64,000 nt of DNA from JABMQB01 sp963678235 (GTDB lineage Bacteria > Bacteroidota > Bacteroidia > Bacteroidales > Prolixibacteraceae). Position 1 is the first letter of the stretch. Each line of letters starts with the position of its first letter. The notes under the pieces were generated by a model that ran no database searches, was not told where the DNA came from, and saw only the letters and a list, made by a program, of their open reading frames with translations. The DNA is taken from assembly GCA_963678235.1 (NCBI GenBank), contig OY782766.1:2356001-2420000 (forward strand), in the 5' to 3' direction. Below are positions 1 through 9,696 of the stretch, piece by piece. The translations under genes and the position numbers were made by a program.

Positions 1-282
1 TTCTCAAACTGACGCACAACGTATGTATAAACGAACTTAATTACCCTATAAACTATAATTCTCCTATACAAACGTCTACTATTGGGTACTAAAAAATTTC
101 GCAGGAAATCCGGGGGTTGCTTTTTTTGTGCGTTGCCGGGTTTCGTAGCCTTTGCAAAATACAAATATCCCTTCCGAAAAACAACAGGGCAATCTTCTTT
201 ATAACCATTTCAAACAAACACAACGAAAGCCTCTTTTTTATGGCGATAAAATTTTATGTAGTTTTAGGCAAAATATAAGGTT

Positions 283-807
283 TTGAGTAAACGGGATTTA
301 AAAAAATACCTGAACGGGCTCGACAAAGAACATTTGGAGGAGCAAATACTGGATTTATACGGACGGTTTAAAAATGTAAAAGAGTTTTACGATTTTGCCT
401 TTAATCCGCGTGAAGAAAAGTTAATGGAACAGGCAAAATTTGCCATATCCAAAGAATACTTCCCCATTAATTCGCGAAGGCCAAAAGCCCGGCGGTCGGT
501 TGCCCAAAAGCAGATTCGCCATTTTAAAACCCTGGGCGTTGATCCGTCGCTGCTGGCTGATTTAATGCTCTATAACCTGGAAATTGCGCAGTCGTTTTCA
601 TCGGAACGGTATATTAAGGGCGATGCATTTTATAAAAGCTGTTTGAAGTCGTTTGAAGAGGCAATCCAATTCATTACCGATAACGGATTGGTATTGGAGT
701 TTAAAAGCCGGGCGCTAAAAATTGCCGACGAAAGTTACTCGCAAAACTGGTTTAACCGAATGGCTTTCGAAGGTTTGGTTTCAAGTCCGGTGTTTGAAGG
801 GAAATAG
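283..807 (+). CDS. DUF6155-like hypothetical protein
   Basis: The 174-residue protein starts with a TTG codon (SKRDLKKYLNGL), because no in-frame ATG lies between the upstream stop and this point; a short AAGG lies just before it. It is a soluble, charged, mostly helical protein with no signal peptide or membrane segment. The N-terminal pattern (KRDLKKYL, then LxxQILDLYxRF and a lysine/arginine-rich stretch around residues 55-80) resembles the DUF6155 family of Bacteroidota, whose function is unknown. It stands alone, with intergenic repeats immediately downstream. The family name rests on recalled similarity and has not been searched. Confidence 0.7.
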   Translation: MSKRDLKKYLNGLDKEHLEEQILDLYGRFKNVKEFYDFAFNPREEKLMEQAKFAISKEYFPINSRRPKARRSVAQKQIRHFKTLGVDPSLLADLMLYNLEIAQSFSSERYIKGDAFYKSCLKSFEEAIQFITDNGLVLEFKSRALKIADESYSQNWFNRMAFEGLVSSPVFEGK

Positions 808-814
808 TTCTTCC

Positions 815-988
815 ACCGCAGAGACGCAGAGGCGCGAAGTATGAGTCATTCAATTTTTATTGTCATTCCGAATGAAGAAAGGAATCTGTCCAAACGCAAG
901 CAACAGAAAAAGATCTCTCACTCAAAAAAGGTTCGAGATGACAAATTCTAATCAGAAAGTTTTACCGCAAAGGCGCGGAGACGCAAAG
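815..988. repeat. Nested intergenic repeat: direct repeats around a MITE-like inverted repeat
   Basis: Two 25-bp segments at 815-839 and 964-988 both begin ACCGCA and match at 20 of 25 positions; all five differences are A/G transitions. They flank an 85-bp element at 860-944 whose ends are imperfect inverted repeats, TTGTCATTCCGAA on the left and TTCGAGATGACAA on the right (11 of 13 complementary). Short repeats of these two types are widespread between Bacteroidota genes. A second, partial relative of the inner element starts at 13252. No coding capacity is visible. Confidence 0.6.
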
Positions 989-1004
989 AAAAAGTCACCC
1001 ATTT

Positions 1005-1379
1005 TTAGATTCCGTGTTCGGAAAAGTATTTTCTGAGTACCACTTTTTTAAGTTCCCGAAGAATAATTTGATGTGCCAACAGATCGTTAAACGAATTTTC
1101 ATGAAGTCCTTCCTGAATAGTACGGACATCCTTTTGGGTAATGTCAATCTGATACAAAATCGCTTTTAATTTTTCCTGCTCCAAACCACTGAGTTCTTCA
1201 ATTTGGTAAGACAATTGCTCATGCATTTCATCGTAAGCCTTATGAACATCACCTGAAAATGTTAACTCCACGCCAAACAAAGCAAAATCTTTCATAATCT
1301 GCTCTGCAGTTTTCCGAATGTATTCTTCCTTATCAAAATAAGAATCCAAATTATCTTTTGTTACTACAGGTAAACTCAT
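1005..1379 (-). CDS. Small hypothetical protein, helical
   Basis: This 124-residue protein starts at an ATG (SLPVVTKDNLDSYFDKEEYI) and has no signal peptide or transmembrane segment. It is rich in Glu, Lys, Leu and Gln and is probably entirely helical, with possible coiled-coil segments around residues 45-115. I do not recognise a family. It lies 107 bp downstream of the penicillin-binding protein gene on the same strand, so it may be the last gene of that unit or separately transcribed. No motif supports a specific function. Confidence 0.6.
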   Translation of the reverse strand: MSLPVVTKDNLDSYFDKEEYIRKTAEQIMKDFALFGVELTFSGDVHKAYDEMHEQLSYQIEELSGLEQEKLKAILYQIDITQKDVRTIQEGLHENSFNDLLAHQIILRELKKVVLRKYFSEHGI

Positions 1380-1486
1380 GGTAATTATTTATGCTGGTAA
1401 GATACAAAAAGATGCGCTTAGTTATCTCCGGATCCAGCCCAAAACAAAAATTGACAGCAAAGACTATAAACCAAGATCATGACTAT

Positions 1487-3844
1487 TTATTGATTGCCCT
1501 CCACAGTAAAAAACTTTACTAATTGGTTTCCTTCTTCATCCACCAAATACAATTTATGCCTTCCAATTTGTGGATCGAGAGGCATTTTATGCACATTCCT
1601 AGTTTCGCCAACATAACTTTCATCCAGGTACCAATACACCACCACATCGTTTTGCTGATGCGCAAGTTCGAACAGTACTTTTCCGGGTGTTCCATCCAAC
1701 TGGGTTGGTATAAAAACATGGTTCATTTCGCGCGGATATATCCATTCCATAGGTGCCGACTCAGCTGCACATCCCTCCTTAAACGGCGGCAAAGGATTAT
1801 ACAATGGATGCTTTTGTTTATAATAGTACTCCATTACCGGAGGCAATACAAACCACGATTGATGTACCATTTCTGAAGGATTCATACACGCGCTTGTAAC
1901 CCTGAATTGTTTGGATTGATCGAGATGGATACGTTGATGCCAGGGACATGTTTTTATTTTTGTGCCAAAAGGTAGATGGATGGTATCGACTTTTTCGCAA
2001 AACATGGATGGACGATATCCGCTTTGGGCACAAACGGTGACCGATTGCATCTCTTCAACGGGATAAGCAAACCACTCGCTTTGGGGCAATATCCCAAAAA
2101 TATCGAACATAATAGGTGCAGCCACAGAAGATCCGGTTAATCCGCTCCTACCCTCTCCATCGGCATTTCCAGCCCAAACAGCTACCACATAATCTTTGGT
2201 AATACCAACAGCCCAGGCATCGCGAAACCCAAAACTTGTGCCTGTTTTCCATGCAATTTTTCGCGCTGATGCAAACGATTCCCACCCCGCCTCGTTTGCG
2301 GGACGCTTAACATTCAGCAAAGCATTCAATGTTAAATAGACCGACGCAGCCCTTAGGCGTGGATAAAGGTTTTCTTTACTTTTGGATGGTGTATCCCTCA
2401 CCTTCCAGCTTGGAGGTGAAAACTGTTGAAATGAATAGAATCCATCCTGTTCTTCGTATTGAAGCAAAATCCTGGCCATGCTGGCATACATTCCACTTAA
2501 ATCCCAAAGGGTACACTCTGCCCCACCAAGGATTAAAGATAATCCATAATGCCCTGCCGGATAAGAAAGACCAGTCATGCCCGTTTTTTTCAGGAAATCG
2601 TAAAAAGCTTCCACACCATACTTTTGGAGCATACGTACTGCAGGAATATTTAATGAACGCGCCAAGGCTTCATCTGTCCTAACAGCACCATCGTAGCCAT
2701 GATCGAAATTTAAAGGTGTAAATCCCCCATACCTGCTGGGAATATCGGGCACCAGCATTCCGGGCGATAAATCCCCACTTTCCATTAAAGCCGCATATAA
2801 AAAAGGCTTCAAAATACTACCTGTACTTCTTGGGGCATGAACAATGTCCACATGGTTTCCATTTTCCTCATCGCGTAAATCAGAAACATTTCCAACGTAT
2901 GCCAAAACATTTCCTGTCCTAACCTCCAAAACCAAAGCAGCCGCATTATTTATATGGTTCGATTTTAAATTGGAATGGAAACGTTCCACAATTTTGGCTG
3001 TTTCTTTCTGAATCTGCTTTTCAATGGTAACCTTAACCCTTTCCCCTTTGTGCTTTTTGGCAACCTGCTCTACCAAATGATATGCTGTTGATGGCAAATC
3101 GTACACTTTCGAAGGGATTGGCTCAAGTAACGACAACTTATAGGTCAAAGAATCAATCTCCTTTTTCTCGAGCAACTTATGCAGCAAACGATTTCTTTTT
3201 TGCAACAATAAGGAATCCCTTCTTCCCGGATAAATCAAGGAAGGGGCATTGGGCAATACAGCCAGGGTTGCTGTTTCGCTCCAGGAAAGATCAAACGGGG
3301 AACGGTTAAAATAACGCCATGAGGCAGCTTCCAATCCAACCACATTCCCACCAAAAGGTGCATTTGCACAGTATTTTAAAAGGATATCTTTTTTTGATAA
3401 CCGAAGTTCCAGATTGAGTGCCCAGACTGCTTCAATCAATTTATTATAATAGCTGCGGGCTTTCCCACTTCGTGCAATCCTACAAAGTTGCATTGTAATG
3501 GTGCTACCGCCACTCACTATTTTTTTTGCACGAATATTTTGTTTAAATGCACGTGCTAATGAAACCGGGTTTATACCCGGATGCGAATAAAAATATTGGT
3601 CTTCGAAGTTTAAAAGACATGATTCGAACTTGGAAGGTAAGGAGTCCTGTTCAGGAAAACGCCATTGCCCATCATCTGCAATCCGGGCACCAAGCAGTTC
3701 ACCATTTTCCGTCTCTACTATGGTTGAATAGGGTGACGAAATCAATGGACGGGGCACAACAAACCAAAAACCAATAAAAACAGCCAGCAAAAGTGCGGAA
3801 AGGAAAAGTATTGTTTTCCGTTTTTGAAGGACGTATTTCATCAT
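1487..3844 (-). CDS. pbpC: Penicillin-binding protein 1C
   Basis: Bifunctional peptidoglycan synthase of 785 residues, anchored by one N-terminal membrane helix (residues about 11-30) with the rest periplasmic. The glycosyltransferase domain (about 45-215) has the EDQYFYSHPG motif with catalytic Glu81 and SGGSTITMQL. The transpeptidase domain shows GSILKPF (Ser343, Lys346), an SLN motif and WKTGTSFGFRDAW as the KTG box. The tail matches the C-terminal domain typical of PBP1C proteins. The gene follows the alpha-2-macroglobulin gene by 56 bp on the same strand, the well-known pbpC/bacterial A2M pairing, in which A2M is proposed to trap invading proteases while PBP1C repairs damaged wall. Length and motifs look intact. 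Confidence 0.95.
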   Translation of the reverse strand: MMKYVLQKRKTILFLSALLLAVFIGFWFVVPRPLISSPYSTIVETENGELLGARIADDGQWRFPEQDSLPSKFESCLLNFEDQYFYSHPGINPVSLARAFKQNIRAKKIVSGGSTITMQLCRIARSGKARSYYNKLIEAVWALNLELRLSKKDILLKYCANAPFGGNVVGLEAASWRYFNRSPFDLSWSETATLAVLPNAPSLIYPGRRDSLLLQKRNRLLHKLLEKKEIDSLTYKLSLLEPIPSKVYDLPSTAYHLVEQVAKKHKGERVKVTIEKQIQKETAKIVERFHSNLKSNHINNAAALVLEVRTGNVLAYVGNVSDLRDEENGNHVDIVHAPRSTGSILKPFLYAALMESGDLSPGMLVPDIPSRYGGFTPLNFDHGYDGAVRTDEALARSLNIPAVRMLQKYGVEAFYDFLKKTGMTGLSYPAGHYGLSLILGGAECTLWDLSGMYASMARILLQYEEQDGFYSFQQFSPPSWKVRDTPSKSKENLYPRLRAASVYLTLNALLNVKRPANEAGWESFASARKIAWKTGTSFGFRDAWAVGITKDYVVAVWAGNADGEGRSGLTGSSVAAPIMFDIFGILPQSEWFAYPVEEMQSVTVCAQSGYRPSMFCEKVDTIHLPFGTKIKTCPWHQRIHLDQSKQFRVTSACMNPSEMVHQSWFVLPPVMEYYYKQKHPLYNPLPPFKEGCAAESAPMEWIYPREMNHVFIPTQLDGTPGKVLFELAHQQNDVVVYWYLDESYVGETRNVHKMPLDPQIGRHKLYLVDEEGNQLVKFFTVEGNQ

Positions 3845-3900
3845 TGCTTAATTATTTGCATGCCTCTCAAAACTCCATTAAAGTATTCCTGTAGAAACAA

Positions 3901-6900
3901 TTAATTCCCTATTTCTACCCACGTTCCACTAACCCGTGCACTTACCGTATTGTCATACATTGGTTCGCAGGTAACAGCTGGCAAATAAAACCTTCCTTCG
4001 TAAGCTGCATTTAGCTGAAATGAGAAAGTCTTCTCCCGTCCCCTGCCTAAATCAAAATAGGTATAAATCCGATCGTCGCGAATATCCTGAAAATCAAATC
4101 CTGATTTATCGAAACCGGGCACATCATTTAAACGCTTGTTAAGAATCTCCCACCCCGAAGGAACAATACACGTAAGTGCAATTTCCTCGTAGGTGCCCCT
4201 AATTCCGGGGTGCCCAACTTTTACATTCATGGTCAGGTCAATTCCCTGGGTCAGTTTCTTTGGATCGATAACATTACCTGCAATATCGGTATACCATACT
4301 TTTAAATTAAGGTGTTTCGAGATATTGGAAGTTTCCCCTTTAAATGGAATTCCTGTGGCAACAATCCGTGCGTAAAACAAATTATCCCCATTATTATCCA
4401 CAACTACCTTTAGTTTTCCATCGCTGTTAAATTGGATTGGATATTTCATTACAGGCTCGGAAACAATAAATTCCCTATGTTCTCCATTTACAGTTGCCTG
4501 TAGTTTTATTTGCGATGAATTTTCATTTTGTTCCACAAACCTTGCAGCCGCATAAAAACACCAGGCAGCTGTTTGTGTGCTCAACCAGGTTGCCTTGCTT
4601 AACTCCTCTGAAATTTCTTTCAAAACAAGGAAAGCATCTTCTGTATTTTTGCTCAAAATAAGGGTTTCCAAGATCATTGCCCTATCCCGAAGGGAACTTC
4701 CATAGGTTCCTCCCATTTCCCGATAATCCTCAACGGTATAGTTTAACCCTTTTAACACTTTTTTCCCGGCTTCATCCTGTCCGGCTAAAAGATATGCTGC
4801 CGCTAACCTCCATTTAGAAGTATTTGATTTGCATTGTTCTGCAAAACGGTTCATCGCCCCAAAATCAGGTTCGCCCGACAATGCCAGAGTATATAAACGA
4901 TAGGACTGAATCAATTCATCGCCGCCAACATAATGCCCATTCTGGTATGTTGACTTGTTTCTCCAGTTTTGTGCCTTATTTCTCTGGTAATTAAGCCATC
5001 TTCTTTTCATTCCGGCGGGAATTTGATGACCAGCCTGTTCGGCAAGGACCATAAAATGCCCTGCATAACACGAGCCCCACTCATTTGAATATGAATTTCC
5101 AGGCCAGTAGCCAAATCCACCATCGGAAGTTTGAAAACGCATATATTTCCGTAAGGCAATACGAATGTTTTTATCCACATCCATTTTTTGTTCGGTGGTA
5201 AGCTTGGTAATTTTATCTAAATACAATTGTGGAAAAACTGACGAAGTTGTTTGCTCAATACAACCATGAGGATATCGGATAAGATAATTCAAATGTCTGG
5301 ATAAGTTCAATGGTGGAATACCCGAAATTTCAAGCCAGGCTTCATTGGTTCCTTCCATTCCAGGGGCATCTAAAGAAGCATTCCAAGCATCCCCTTTTTT
5401 TACAACCCCCTCCTGATCAACCGTAATTGGAGGGTTAGGGTTTCTAATTTCGATTTCAATTTCGTATGTAGCTTCTTCATTGCCGCTTTTTGCATGAATT
5501 TTAACTTTTCCTGCCCCAAGCTTTTCTTTCACTTTTAATGTAAAATAGCTAAGCTGATCGCCTATTTCGTTGAACTCCATTTTGTTTTGGGAATCCCCAA
5601 CCACTTCAAAAATATCGCTGGCATCAACTTTTACCGTAACATTTTTAACATTTTCTTTCATGGCAAAAACCGAAACCGGAAGCTTAACTTGCTCTCCCGG
5701 ACCAAGAACCCGTGGCAATGTTGCCAAAAGCATTAATCCTTTCCTCACTTTCATTGTTTGCCCGGCATTTCCATAAGCCCGGTTATCACCGGAAACCACC
5801 ATTGCTTTTACCGATCCAACATAGTTTGGCATATGAAAGGTATGTACTTTTTTCTCTCCCTTTTTAAGGGTAAATGGACCAGCAAACTGAACGACCGGCT
5901 TAAACCGATTGACTTTTTTCTTTTCTCCTTCTAGCTTACCTTCGTCGCCACCAACTGCAAATGCTTTTTCGAGTGCTGCGCCATAGGCACCTGCAACATA
6001 ATCGAACATATCCCAGGTTTTCACGCCAAGTGCCTGACGGGCATAAAAAGATTTGTGCGGATCTGGTGTTTTGAAATTGGTAAGATCTAATAAACCCTCA
6101 TCGACAACTGCCAGTGTATAGGTCATTTTCTTTCCATTTTCTTCGCTAACTTCAATCTTGTAGTTTTGCTCAGGTTCTACCTCATCATTCATTTTTAGTT
6201 TTGGCTTCAAAATGGTTTCGGGGTCTTCTACTGCGATGGAGGTGACACCGTATAAACGAATTGGTGCATCGTTTTCGGTTTGCCCGTAAGGCTGTATCAG
6301 ACTAACATTTACATACACATTTGGCGTCATATCAGAAGTAGCCTCAAATTCAAAAGAAGTATTATTATCTGAAGTTTCCACCCAAAAGATATCTTTTATA
6401 GCGCTTCCACTTTCAATGCTAACCAGTGCCCTTCCATTTTTGGAGGAAGGTATGGCAACTTTAACTTTCTCTCCAACGTTGTACTTTTCTTTTTCAGCCT
6501 CAACAACCAACATGGTAGCACCCTCGCCGGAACCTCTTGACCTCCATCCTCCCCATGGCGACATGTAAAAAGTAACTCCCGTGCAGTGTCCACTCTCCGT
6601 ATCTTTTACGCGCAGAAGATATCTTCCATAGTCATCCCAATTATCGTATTTCACATTTAACCTGAAGTCATAATTTTTATCCAGTTCATCTACTTTCCAA
6701 TAGCCTACCCTGTGGCGACTTGAATTTCGCACATAATGAGCCAGTCCGTTATTGCCCGACTCCCACCACCAGCGCCAGCCAACTTTCAGGAGTTCAATTT
6801 CCACATTCTTAATCTTCACCGGGTTTCCCTTTGCATCAACGGCAACAATTTTGGCAATATAATCTGTTTTGTTTTTATACCAATTACCATTCGTTTTTGG

Positions 6901-9459
6901 CAATTTAATCCCAACATAATTTTTATATGGTGCAAATTGGGTAGATTGTACATTAATGGAGAAATCGCCCCCTTCTTCAAATACCCTGGTTGTAAAATAT
7001 GCCTTTAAAATTCCCGGGGCTTGGCTGGCACCGTTAATTTTAAGTGGCACATCCACATTCCCCTTTTCATCGAGTTTCCCATCAAAGAACAAATCTTCCC
7101 TGGGATAAAAACTACTTGCCGGGTCGTTAAATGAATACCCAGGATAATTATCAAAACCACTGGAACCGGATACAAGGTTTAAATCGATTTTAGCTTTTAA
7201 CGAACGGGCGGGCGCGCCATGCAACCACTGCACATTCATTTTAGCCACATCCCTGCTTTCACTTTCAATTATTTCAGGAAGCGGAAGGTTAATCTTCAAA
7301 CGATTTGGCTTGACGGTTTCCACTTTAATCCTTTTTTCGAAACTAACACCACCAATTTCAATCATTGCACGCCAATTCCCTGTTGGCGCATCCTCAGTGG
7401 TTTTTACATTAAACTGATAGAAACCATTGTGCCCCTCGGTGCGAACAATTCGTTCAACAACCTGTCCTTTAGGATTTATCAATTTAAAGATTACAGGTGC
7501 ATTTTGTGGTAAAGTATTCAGTTCATCTTCTAAAATAAACGTCAAATACATTTGATCGCCTGGTCGCCAAACCCCACGTTCACCATAAATAAAACCTTTT
7601 AAACCTTCCTGTACCTTTTTGCCCGAAATATTAAAATTACTCATGGACAGGGCAGTACCATCATCAAGCCTTAAATATCCAATCTGGGTGCCCTTTTTTG
7701 CCACCAGTAAGAATGGTTTTTTCTTCAGGTCGATTGCTGCCAATCCGTTGGCATTGGTAGTAACTTTATCTAATAATATGTTTTGATAATTGTAAAGCGA
7801 CAATTCCACATTCGATATTGGAAGGGTTGTAAGAAGATCGGTAACTGCATAGGTCATTTGATAACCTTTGCCCTCTTTGGCAATAATCCCCAGGTTCGAG
7901 GCAAATATATTTCTACTAACAAACCTATCGTAATAATAATAGGAAACATTACATGGATCGTCCCTGTACCCCCAATCAAAGTCTTTCGGATAATAATACA
8001 TGCTGTACCACCCCGGGTTATCCCACTGCTTCTGCTCTTTTCCCAGCTCAGATTGACCAGTCTGAATTGTTGCCTGAGATGTATTTTCAGATTCCTTTTC
8101 CCCACAATAATAAAGCGAGTATTCCTTATGAAATCGGATTTCAACTCGATAAACAGCGCCTTGCTCAATATCAATCAAATCCTGAATTCCAATTTTATAG
8201 GTATTCCATCGTAGCAGGTCGATCGGATTATCTGGTTTTAAATCAACCTTTCCAGCATAAACAAGCCTTCCAGTCTTCTTAATCTCATCATTGCCATCCA
8301 GCTTATTTTCTTGTAAAAACTGACTAATATTTTGAGCATAAATTTGAATGATCCGTACTTCAACAGCATTAAGGCTAACTGCCTCAATTGGCATAAACAA
8401 GGTTCCTTCCTGAGGTACAATTACTCCTTTTCCAACCAAGCGCACAGCTGGTTTTAGGTTCTCAAAAACAAGCGAATACGTTTCGGTTTCCGATAATTCG
8501 TATTGTTCCGCATTCTTTATTCCTTTTGAAATCCTAACTTCTTTCTCCCCGGTAACCTGCTCTATTCCCCATATTTTAACAATATTGTTCTCAATCCCAA
8601 ACCTCAGGTTTTTCGTGTTTTTAATGGTGATCAATCCTTCCAGGTTTTGTTTTGTATCCAATTGATCCGTAAAACGCACAACCACATACTTTTCGCCGGA
8701 AGTATTAACAGAAATATCTAAAACCCCAAACTCATCCATTGCAGGGATTTCAACCTCTTTTTCACCCTTTACATCAATCCCAATGCCTTTTCCGTTCCAT
8801 TCAACCGCCAACGTATTAATTTTATCGTGTTCCCGAACAAGGCTATCGATCCTGAATTTATGCAACAACATGTCGCCTTGGTGCAACCAGGTTACAGCTT
8901 GTCTTTTTCCATCAAATTCAGTAGAAAGAACTTTTTCTATTTCTGAAGCTTCCATAATGTCTGCAGTCTGAAAATATCCTTCATAAAACATTAGGTTTGT
9001 TCCTTCCTGGTCGTAAGTTTTTAAGCCATTATCGTAAAAACGAAAGGTTTGTTGAATGGTTTGAAAACTAAACTTAAACTGCTGAAATTTTTCAGGAACC
9101 TCCATGACTTTATCTAACCGGACATCAACCTCATATCGCGTATCCGATGCCAAAAGATCATCTGGTATAAACTCGATCCGTTTGGGGTTCACCCAATAAG
9201 CTTTCCCTTTAATTTCCGGGTTAAAATTAAAAAGTTCGCTATCTATTTCTTCGCCCCGTGAAATATCATTCGCAATAGGCTTAGTAAATTCAATAGCTAG
9301 TGATGAGTTTTTCGATATTGTCCCACTTGTATAAGAATATATGTAGGCACCGAATCCAACATCAGGAACGATTTCTGTTTTTTTTGTTTTTGGGGAATTG
9401 CACGAAAAAAGAATTAAAAAAAAGCACAATGTGGAAAAGAAGGAGATTAATCTGTTCAT
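3901..9459 (-). CDS. Bacterial alpha-2-macroglobulin family lipoprotein
   Basis: An 1852-residue giant protein with a lipoprotein signal (hydrophobic residues 5-18, then LFSC lipobox with Cys20), so it should be lipid-anchored in the cell envelope. It follows the bacterial A2M layout: several N-terminal MG domains, a long bait/ANA region in the middle, and a C-terminal helical thioester and receptor-like region. The thioester motif GCIEQ is intact (Cys1400, Gln1403), so covalent trapping of proteases is plausible. Family knowledge: such proteins (for example E. coli YfhM) are non-specific protease inhibitors encoded next to pbpC, as here. A weak AATATTTG box on the minus strand near 9532-9539 could be its promoter. 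Confidence 0.93.
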   Translation of the reverse strand: MNRLISFFSTLCFFLILFSCNSPKTKKTEIVPDVGFGAYIYSYTSGTISKNSSLAIEFTKPIANDISRGEEIDSELFNFNPEIKGKAYWVNPKRIEFIPDDLLASDTRYEVDVRLDKVMEVPEKFQQFKFSFQTIQQTFRFYDNGLKTYDQEGTNLMFYEGYFQTADIMEASEIEKVLSTEFDGKRQAVTWLHQGDMLLHKFRIDSLVREHDKINTLAVEWNGKGIGIDVKGEKEVEIPAMDEFGVLDISVNTSGEKYVVVRFTDQLDTKQNLEGLITIKNTKNLRFGIENNIVKIWGIEQVTGEKEVRISKGIKNAEQYELSETETYSLVFENLKPAVRLVGKGVIVPQEGTLFMPIEAVSLNAVEVRIIQIYAQNISQFLQENKLDGNDEIKKTGRLVYAGKVDLKPDNPIDLLRWNTYKIGIQDLIDIEQGAVYRVEIRFHKEYSLYYCGEKESENTSQATIQTGQSELGKEQKQWDNPGWYSMYYYPKDFDWGYRDDPCNVSYYYYDRFVSRNIFASNLGIIAKEGKGYQMTYAVTDLLTTLPISNVELSLYNYQNILLDKVTTNANGLAAIDLKKKPFLLVAKKGTQIGYLRLDDGTALSMSNFNISGKKVQEGLKGFIYGERGVWRPGDQMYLTFILEDELNTLPQNAPVIFKLINPKGQVVERIVRTEGHNGFYQFNVKTTEDAPTGNWRAMIEIGGVSFEKRIKVETVKPNRLKINLPLPEIIESESRDVAKMNVQWLHGAPARSLKAKIDLNLVSGSSGFDNYPGYSFNDPASSFYPREDLFFDGKLDEKGNVDVPLKINGASQAPGILKAYFTTRVFEEGGDFSINVQSTQFAPYKNYVGIKLPKTNGNWYKNKTDYIAKIVAVDAKGNPVKIKNVEIELLKVGWRWWWESGNNGLAHYVRNSSRHRVGYWKVDELDKNYDFRLNVKYDNWDDYGRYLLRVKDTESGHCTGVTFYMSPWGGWRSRGSGEGATMLVVEAEKEKYNVGEKVKVAIPSSKNGRALVSIESGSAIKDIFWVETSDNNTSFEFEATSDMTPNVYVNVSLIQPYGQTENDAPIRLYGVTSIAVEDPETILKPKLKMNDEVEPEQNYKIEVSEENGKKMTYTLAVVDEGLLDLTNFKTPDPHKSFYARQALGVKTWDMFDYVAGAYGAALEKAFAVGGDEGKLEGEKKKVNRFKPVVQFAGPFTLKKGEKKVHTFHMPNYVGSVKAMVVSGDNRAYGNAGQTMKVRKGLMLLATLPRVLGPGEQVKLPVSVFAMKENVKNVTVKVDASDIFEVVGDSQNKMEFNEIGDQLSYFTLKVKEKLGAGKVKIHAKSGNEEATYEIEIEIRNPNPPITVDQEGVVKKGDAWNASLDAPGMEGTNEAWLEISGIPPLNLSRHLNYLIRYPHGCIEQTTSSVFPQLYLDKITKLTTEQKMDVDKNIRIALRKYMRFQTSDGGFGYWPGNSYSNEWGSCYAGHFMVLAEQAGHQIPAGMKRRWLNYQRNKAQNWRNKSTYQNGHYVGGDELIQSYRLYTLALSGEPDFGAMNRFAEQCKSNTSKWRLAAAYLLAGQDEAGKKVLKGLNYTVEDYREMGGTYGSSLRDRAMILETLILSKNTEDAFLVLKEISEELSKATWLSTQTAAWCFYAAARFVEQNENSSQIKLQATVNGEHREFIVSEPVMKYPIQFNSDGKLKVVVDNNGDNLFYARIVATGIPFKGETSNISKHLNLKVWYTDIAGNVIDPKKLTQGIDLTMNVKVGHPGIRGTYEEIALTCIVPSGWEILNKRLNDVPGFDKSGFDFQDIRDDRIYTYFDLGRGREKTFSFQLNAAYEGRFYLPAVTCEPMYDNTVSARVSGTWVEIGN

Positions 9460-9696
9460 TTTTGGTGATTTATTATGGTTGTCTTAAGTGCAACTAAGGT
9501 ACACTATATTCTTTAAAACGTGCTGTTGCTCCAAATATTATTTACTGGTTAATGATAGCCTTAAATCATTTTTTATTTGCAATTAATGTTAAATTCATAT
9601 TAATAACTAATTATTTTTTTAGGTATAGATTGTGGCAGAAAATCATGATATTTGTCACTAATAAAATCATAGACAGCAACCATAAAAAATTTACCC

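Noticed and set aside
7783..8282. Overlapping open frames opposite the A2M gene
   Set aside because: They are antisense shadows of a clearly conserved gene.
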